Origin: DATFRX01 sp035630615
GTDB lineage: Bacteria > Actinomycetota > Actinomycetes > Propionibacteriales > Nocardioidaceae
Direction: 5' to 3'
Length of the DNA: 64,000 nucleotides
NCBI GenBank assembly: GCA_035630615.1
Contig: DASQKI010000112.1
Span: forward strand, 1 to 64,000
Shown: in pieces, positions 60,599 through 64,000 of the stretch
Layout of the letters: each line of letters opens with the position of its first letter
Position numbering within the stretch: the stretch's first letter is position 1
Program-made: the position numbers and the translations under genes
The notes under the pieces: model-generated
What the model saw: only the letters and a program-made list of their open reading frames with translations
What the model was told of the DNA's origin: nothing
Database searches by the model: none

Positions 60599-61993
60599 AT
60601 GAGCTCGACAAAGGCCCGCACTCGCCAGGCCAGTTTCCGTTGCACCGAGTGCGGGTGGACCAGCACCAAGTGGGTCGGGCGCTGCGGCGAGTGCCAGGCC
60701 TGGGGCAGCGTCGAGGAGAGCCAGATCGGGTCAGCCACGGGCGCCAAGGTGCAGAGCGCCGCCGTGCCGATCGGCGAGGTCGACGCGCAGGCGTCGGCTG
60801 CCGTCAGCTCCGGCGTCGCCGAGCTCGACCGCGTCCTCGGCGGCGGCGTGGTGCCAGGGTCCGTGCTCCTGCTCGCTGGCGAGCCGGGCGTCGGCAAGTC
60901 GACGCTGCTGCTCGAGGTCGCGGCGTCGTGGGCCCGATCGGGCCAGACCACGCTCTATGTCACCGGCGAGGAGTCCGCCGCTCAAGTACGCCTGCGGGCC
61001 GACCGCACCGAGGGCATCCAACCGTCGCTCTATCTCGCGGCCGAGACCCACCTGTCCGCGGCGTTGACGCACATCGAGCAGGTGAAGCCGTCGCTGCTCA
61101 TCATCGACTCCGTCCAAGCGATCGGCGCCGACGGCGTCGACGGGGTCCCCGGCGGCGTCACCCAAGTACGCGAGGTCGCCGCGACCCTCATCCAGGTTGC
61201 GAAGCGGCACGGCATCGCGACAATCCTCGTCGGCCACGTGACCAAGGACGGCTCGGTCGCCGGTCCGCGCGTCCTGGAGCACCTGGTCGACGTGGTCTTG
61301 ACGTTCGAGGGCGAGACGACGTCGCGGCTGCGGATGATCCGGGCGACCAAAAACCGGCACGGTCCGGTCGACGAGGTCGGCTGCTTCGACCTGGCCGAAG
61401 ACGGGATCGTCGAGGTGCCCGACCCCACCGGCCGATTCGTGTCCCGCCATCCCAGTCCGGTGTCGGGCACCTGCGTGACCGTCACGATGGAGGGTCGCCG
61501 CCCCCTGCTCGCCGAGATCCAGGCGTTGGTCGCACCGTCACCTGCCGGCACGCCCCGACGGGCCGTCGTCGGCATGGACTCGGCCCGGATCAACATGATC
61601 CTCGCCGTCCTCGAGCGCCGGGCGGCGGTCGCGGTCAGCGGCTACGAGGTCTACGTGTCGACGGTCGGCGGCGCCCGGCTGGTCGATCCCACCGCCGATC
61701 TCGCGATCGCGATCGCAGTCGCATCTGCGGCGCGCAACCGAGTGCCGCCGCATCATTTGGTCGCAATGGGAGAGGTCGGACTCGCCGGCGAGGTCCGACG
61801 CGTGCCGCACCTGTCGAAGCGGCTTGCCGAGGCCGCCCGTCTCGGCTTCACCCATGCCCTCGTCCCGTCCGATCTCGGGCCGCGTCCGGAGCGACAGCGA
61901 CCGGTCTCCGGCATCACGACGCTCGACGTGCCCGATCTCGGGTCGGCGCTTCGGGTGCTCGGGCTGTCTCAGTCGGTGGGCAGGCCCGAATAG
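60599..61993 (+). CDS. radA: DNA repair protein RadA
   Basis: A 464-residue RadA/Sms, helicase-like RecA relative in recombination. Zinc finger Cys15, Cys18, Cys29, Cys32 (FRCTECGW, GRCGECQAW), Walker A LLAGEPGVGKSTLLLEVA, Walker B LLIIDSVQAIG, KNRHG for the usual KNRFG motif, and a Lon-protease-like C-terminal domain (GGARLVDPTADLAIAIAVASAA). The usual next gene in actinobacteria, disA, is not present; a convergent TetR overlaps the end by 25 bases. Confidence 0.93.
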   Translation: MSSTKARTRQASFRCTECGWTSTKWVGRCGECQAWGSVEESQIGSATGAKVQSAAVPIGEVDAQASAAVSSGVAELDRVLGGGVVPGSVLLLAGEPGVGKSTLLLEVAASWARSGQTTLYVTGEESAAQVRLRADRTEGIQPSLYLAAETHLSAALTHIEQVKPSLLIIDSVQAIGADGVDGVPGGVTQVREVAATLIQVAKRHGIATILVGHVTKDGSVAGPRVLEHLVDVVLTFEGETTSRLRMIRATKNRHGPVDEVGCFDLAEDGIVEVPDPTGRFVSRHPSPVSGTCVTVTMEGRRPLLAEIQALVAPSPAGTPRRAVVGMDSARINMILAVLERRAAVAVSGYEVYVSTVGGARLVDPTADLAIAIAVASAARNRVPPHHLVAMGEVGLAGEVRRVPHLSKRLAEAARLGFTHALVPSDLGPRPERQRPVSGITTLDVPDLGSALRVLGLSQSVGRPE

Positions 61994-62700
61994 ATCGCGG
62001 CAAGCCGCATGTTGGAGGCAAACAGCGCGTCCCGCGCCTCCTCGGTCAGGAAGTGCAGGTGACCGTACGCCTCGAGACTGGTGAAGCCGTAGAGCGCTGA
62101 CCAGCAATGCAGGATCGCCTGAAAGGTCTCCGGCGGAAGATCCGAGTGGTCGATCATTCCCTCCTGCTTGTCCTTGAGGTGGCCGAGCAGCGACTCGTCG
62201 ACGTCGCGGATGAGTGGCCGGCCGAGCTTGCCCTGGTCAAGGGCCTCGACGAAGTACGCCTTGAGCCCGGTGATCGCTCGCGTACAGGCTTCCGCCACCG
62301 GACCCTCCTCCGGCATCACGAAGCCGGGGACGGGAGGGCCGAAGATCAAGGCGAACTGCTGCGGCTCGCTGTTGGCCCACGTGCGAAAGGCCCGCGACAC
62401 GGCATACCACCGGCCGGTCGGGTCGTCGACGGGCACCCGCAAGCGTGCGGCTTCGACCGCATCGGCCAGGTCGTTGTAGGCGTCGGCCACGAGCGCGGAC
62501 AGCAGCTCGTCGCGATCGCCGAAGTAGCGATAGAGAGCTGGCGCGGTCATCCCCATTTCGCGGGCGATGTCGGAAAATCGGAGGTCAGTGCTGCCCTGGT
62601 CGTGCATTAGCCGCAAGGCCGTCGCCTTGATCTCGTCAATCGTGGCGGCGCGTACGCGCTCCCGCCTGGTCGGGGTTCGCTTCTCCGACTCATTGGACAT
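61969..62700 (-). CDS. TetR-family regulator of MMPL transporter
   Basis: A 243-residue TetR protein: helix-turn-helix in LRFSDIAREMGMTAPALYRYFGDRDELLSALV and a long C-terminal ligand domain of the WHG/TetR_C_13 kind (FRTWANSEPQQFALIFGPPVPGF). Divergent from the MMPL gene, so it is its likely repressor. ATG 62700; the GTG at 62709 is alternative. Confidence 0.87.
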   Translation of the reverse strand: MSNESEKRTPTRRERVRAATIDEIKATALRLMHDQGSTDLRFSDIAREMGMTAPALYRYFGDRDELLSALVADAYNDLADAVEAARLRVPVDDPTGRWYAVSRAFRTWANSEPQQFALIFGPPVPGFVMPEEGPVAEACTRAITGLKAYFVEALDQGKLGRPLIRDVDESLLGHLKDKQEGMIDHSDLPPETFQAILHCWSALYGFTSLEAYGHLHFLTEEARDALFASNMRLAAIYSGLPTD

Positions 62701-62743
62701 CACGGACACAAATCGGCGCTCCTTGAGAAGAACTCGTGAATCA

Positions 62744-62793
62744 TCGTTACAGAAGTAAAGCGGCTTGACAAGTAACGAGACCTCGGGTTTGCT
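62744..62793 (+). promoter_or_regulatory. MMPL promoter with TetR-type operator
   Basis: TTGACA (-35, 62765-62770) and TTTGCT (-10, 62788-62793) 17 bases apart. TCGTTAC (62744-62750) and GTAACGA (62772-62778) are inverted repeats around the -35; GTAAC recurs at 62801. A repressor bound here would block the MMPL promoter. Confidence 0.6.
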
Positions 62794-62857
62794 ATGCGAC
62801 GTAACTGAAATGACTCGACGTCACAGGCGTCACCTTTCTTTCCGCCAAGGGGTCTCG

Positions 62858-64000
62858 ATGACCAACGCACACCACCCGTCAGACGGGGCGACGCGACGCG
62901 CGCACCGCCCCGGACCACTCGGTCGTCTCGCTGGCGTCGCCTTCCGCAACCGCGGCCGAATCATCGTCGGCTGGATCGCCGCGCTCGCCGTGGCGATCGG
63001 CCTCTCGGCCGCGTTCGCCGGCGAGTTCAACGCCGACTACTCGACGCCGGGCTCGGACTCCAAGCAGGCCCAGGATCTGCTGGAGCAGCGCTTCCCGGCG
63101 CAGTCCGGCGACACCGTCGACGTCGTCGTCCGCTCCGACGGATCCGTGACGGATCCAGCGGTCCGGTCCGACGTCACCGCCCTGCTCGCCGAGCTTCGTG
63201 GACTCCCCCACGTCGCAGCAGCGAGCGATCCGTACACGACACCGGGAGGGATCTCGGAGGACGGACACATCCTCCTTGCCCACCTTAATCTCGACGTCGT
63301 CAACCCGGTCGACATGCCGACCACTGACGCCGAGAAGCTCCTCGACGCCGCTGATGCGGCCGAGCGACCGGGGCTCGATATCGCTCTCGGCGGCCAGTCG
63401 ATCCAGCAGGCCGAGCAGACCGAGATCGGCTCCGAGGGGATCGCCCTCGTCATCGCCGCGCTGATCCTGCTGATCACGTTCGGCACGGTGGTCGCCGCCG
63501 GGCTCCCGATCGTTGTTGCTCTCGCCGGCCTCGCGGTCAGCGGCATGCTCACCGGGCTCATCGCGGCGGTCATCGACGTGCCGGACTGGTCGACAGCCCT
63601 GGCGACCATGATGGGCATCGCCCTAGGCATCGACTACACGCTGCTCATGGTGACGAGATTTCGCGAATGGCGCGCGGTCGGGCTCGATCCCGAGACGGCC
63701 ACGGTCGCGACGCTCGACACCGCCGGCCGCGCCGTCATGGTCGCCGGCAGCACCGTGATCGTCAGCATGCTCGGCCTGTTCGCGATGGGGCTGTCGTTCA
63801 TGCGTGGCGCGTCCATCGCGACGATCGTCGCCGTGTTCATCGTGCTGGCGGCCGCGGTCACGTTGCTCCCCGCGCTTCTGGGCTACTTCGGTCGCTCGGT
63901 CGACCGGCTGCGGCTACCGCTGCGGCGTCGCCCTGAGGTCCAGGTTGCCCCCGGTGGTCACCTGGTGCCGACCCGGCGGTGGGCGGGCTGGAGCCGATTC
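62858..64000 (+). CDS. MMPL-family transporter (partial)
   Basis: The first 381 residues of an RND-type lipid/drug exporter; the gene runs off the window. N-terminal helix IIVGWIAALAVAIGLSAAF, a periplasmic domain, then helices including LVIAALILLITFGTVVAAGLP and the proton-relay signature MMGIALGIDYTLLMVTRFREW. In mycobacteria such proteins move cell-envelope lipids. ATG 62858 follows AAGGGG (62848-62853). Confidence 0.92.
   Translation, partial: MTNAHHPSDGATRRAHRPGPLGRLAGVAFRNRGRIIVGWIAALAVAIGLSAAFAGEFNADYSTPGSDSKQAQDLLEQRFPAQSGDTVDVVVRSDGSVTDPAVRSDVTALLAELRGLPHVAAASDPYTTPGGISEDGHILLAHLNLDVVNPVDMPTTDAEKLLDAADAAERPGLDIALGGQSIQQAEQTEIGSEGIALVIAALILLITFGTVVAAGLPIVVALAGLAVSGMLTGLIAAVIDVPDWSTALATMMGIALGIDYTLLMVTRFREWRAVGLDPETATVATLDTAGRAVMVAGSTVIVSMLGLFAMGLSFMRGASIATIVAVFIVLAAAVTLLPALLGYFGRSVDRLRLPLRRRPEVQVAPGGHLVPTRRWAGWSRF

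Noticed and set aside
63130..63165. GACGGATCC repeat in the MMPL gene as another copy of element B
   Set aside because: Only a short match; no long arms or 95-bp structure.

Overview
The window is GC-rich, densely packed DNA from an actinomycete. Evidence includes GTG starts, many 4-base ATGA/GTGA gene overlaps, menaquinone and system II cytochrome c maturation genes, a rex-hemACD cluster, a MacRS-type two-component system, ribosomal protein bS22, a BldN-like sigma factor and MMPL/TetR genes. No rRNA or tRNA gene was found, so genus and family are left open. From memory, gene content and order match the Mycobacterium tuberculosis interval of about Rv0496 to Rv0558 in several blocks: ppx - sugar isomerase - proC; excisionase-like DNA-binding protein - bS22 - epimerase - acyltransferase; glutaredoxin - hemA - hemC - hemD - hemB; hemL - phosphatase - resA - ccdA - resB - ccsB; menA, menE, menC - hydrolase - menD, menG.

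Layout. 1-1400: decayed DUF222/HNH pseudogene. 1.5-5.4 kb: two tiny membrane proteins, the MacS/MacR pair, an anchored Gly-rich protein and an EamA exporter. 5.5-19.1 kb: menaquinone synthesis (menG, menF, menD, menC, menE, menA; menB is not here), interrupted by a dihydroxyacetone kinase operon (dhaK-dhaL-dhaM). 19.2-22.5 kb: secreted metalloprotease, Cds1-like cysteine-metabolising enzyme, threonine dehydratase and small membrane proteins. 22.5-28.6 kb: hemL, a phosphatase and the cytochrome c maturation operon resA-ccdA-resB-ccsB. 28.9-38.1 kb: lytic transglycosylase, then acyl-CoA ligase, glutaredoxin, rex, hemA, hemC, cobA-hemD, hemB. 38.2-41.2 kb: HAD phosphatase and an ECF sigma factor with its likely anti-sigma partner. 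41.2-43.6 kb: divergent citrate synthase genes, one with an N-terminal DNA-binding domain, around a 29-bp palindrome. 43.6-47.6 kb: acyltransferase, epimerase, bS22, DNA-binding protein, AcuC-like deacetylase. 47.6-51.4 kb: trpS behind a Trp-Trp leader peptide, RTX-type remnants, proC. 51.5-58.9 kb: ABC exporter with TetR genes, sugar isomerase, exopolyphosphatase, large secreted hydrolase. 58.9-64 kb: Cys-rich protein, VOC protein, radA, TetR and the start of an MMPL transporter.

The most unusual feature is a set of short palindromic elements, some inside protein-coding genes. A 95-bp palindrome occurs in hemA and in the PlsC-like acyltransferase, read in the same frame and giving related 32-residue peptides in two unrelated proteins. 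A different 89-90 bp palindrome lies inside ccsB and across the start of resA, where it appears to supply the start codon and signal-peptide N-region; a decayed copy sits between two TetR genes. Smaller hairpins (about 45 bp, several bounded by GTTGTC/GACAAC) lie in other gene gaps. This resembles the Rickettsia palindromic elements. Regulatory sites worth attention are an apparently leaderless Trp-codon attenuator before trpS, a Rex-like half-site inside the rex-hem promoter, the palindrome between the citrate synthases, and repeated TANNNT boxes 6-7 bases before start codons that suggest leaderless mRNAs.
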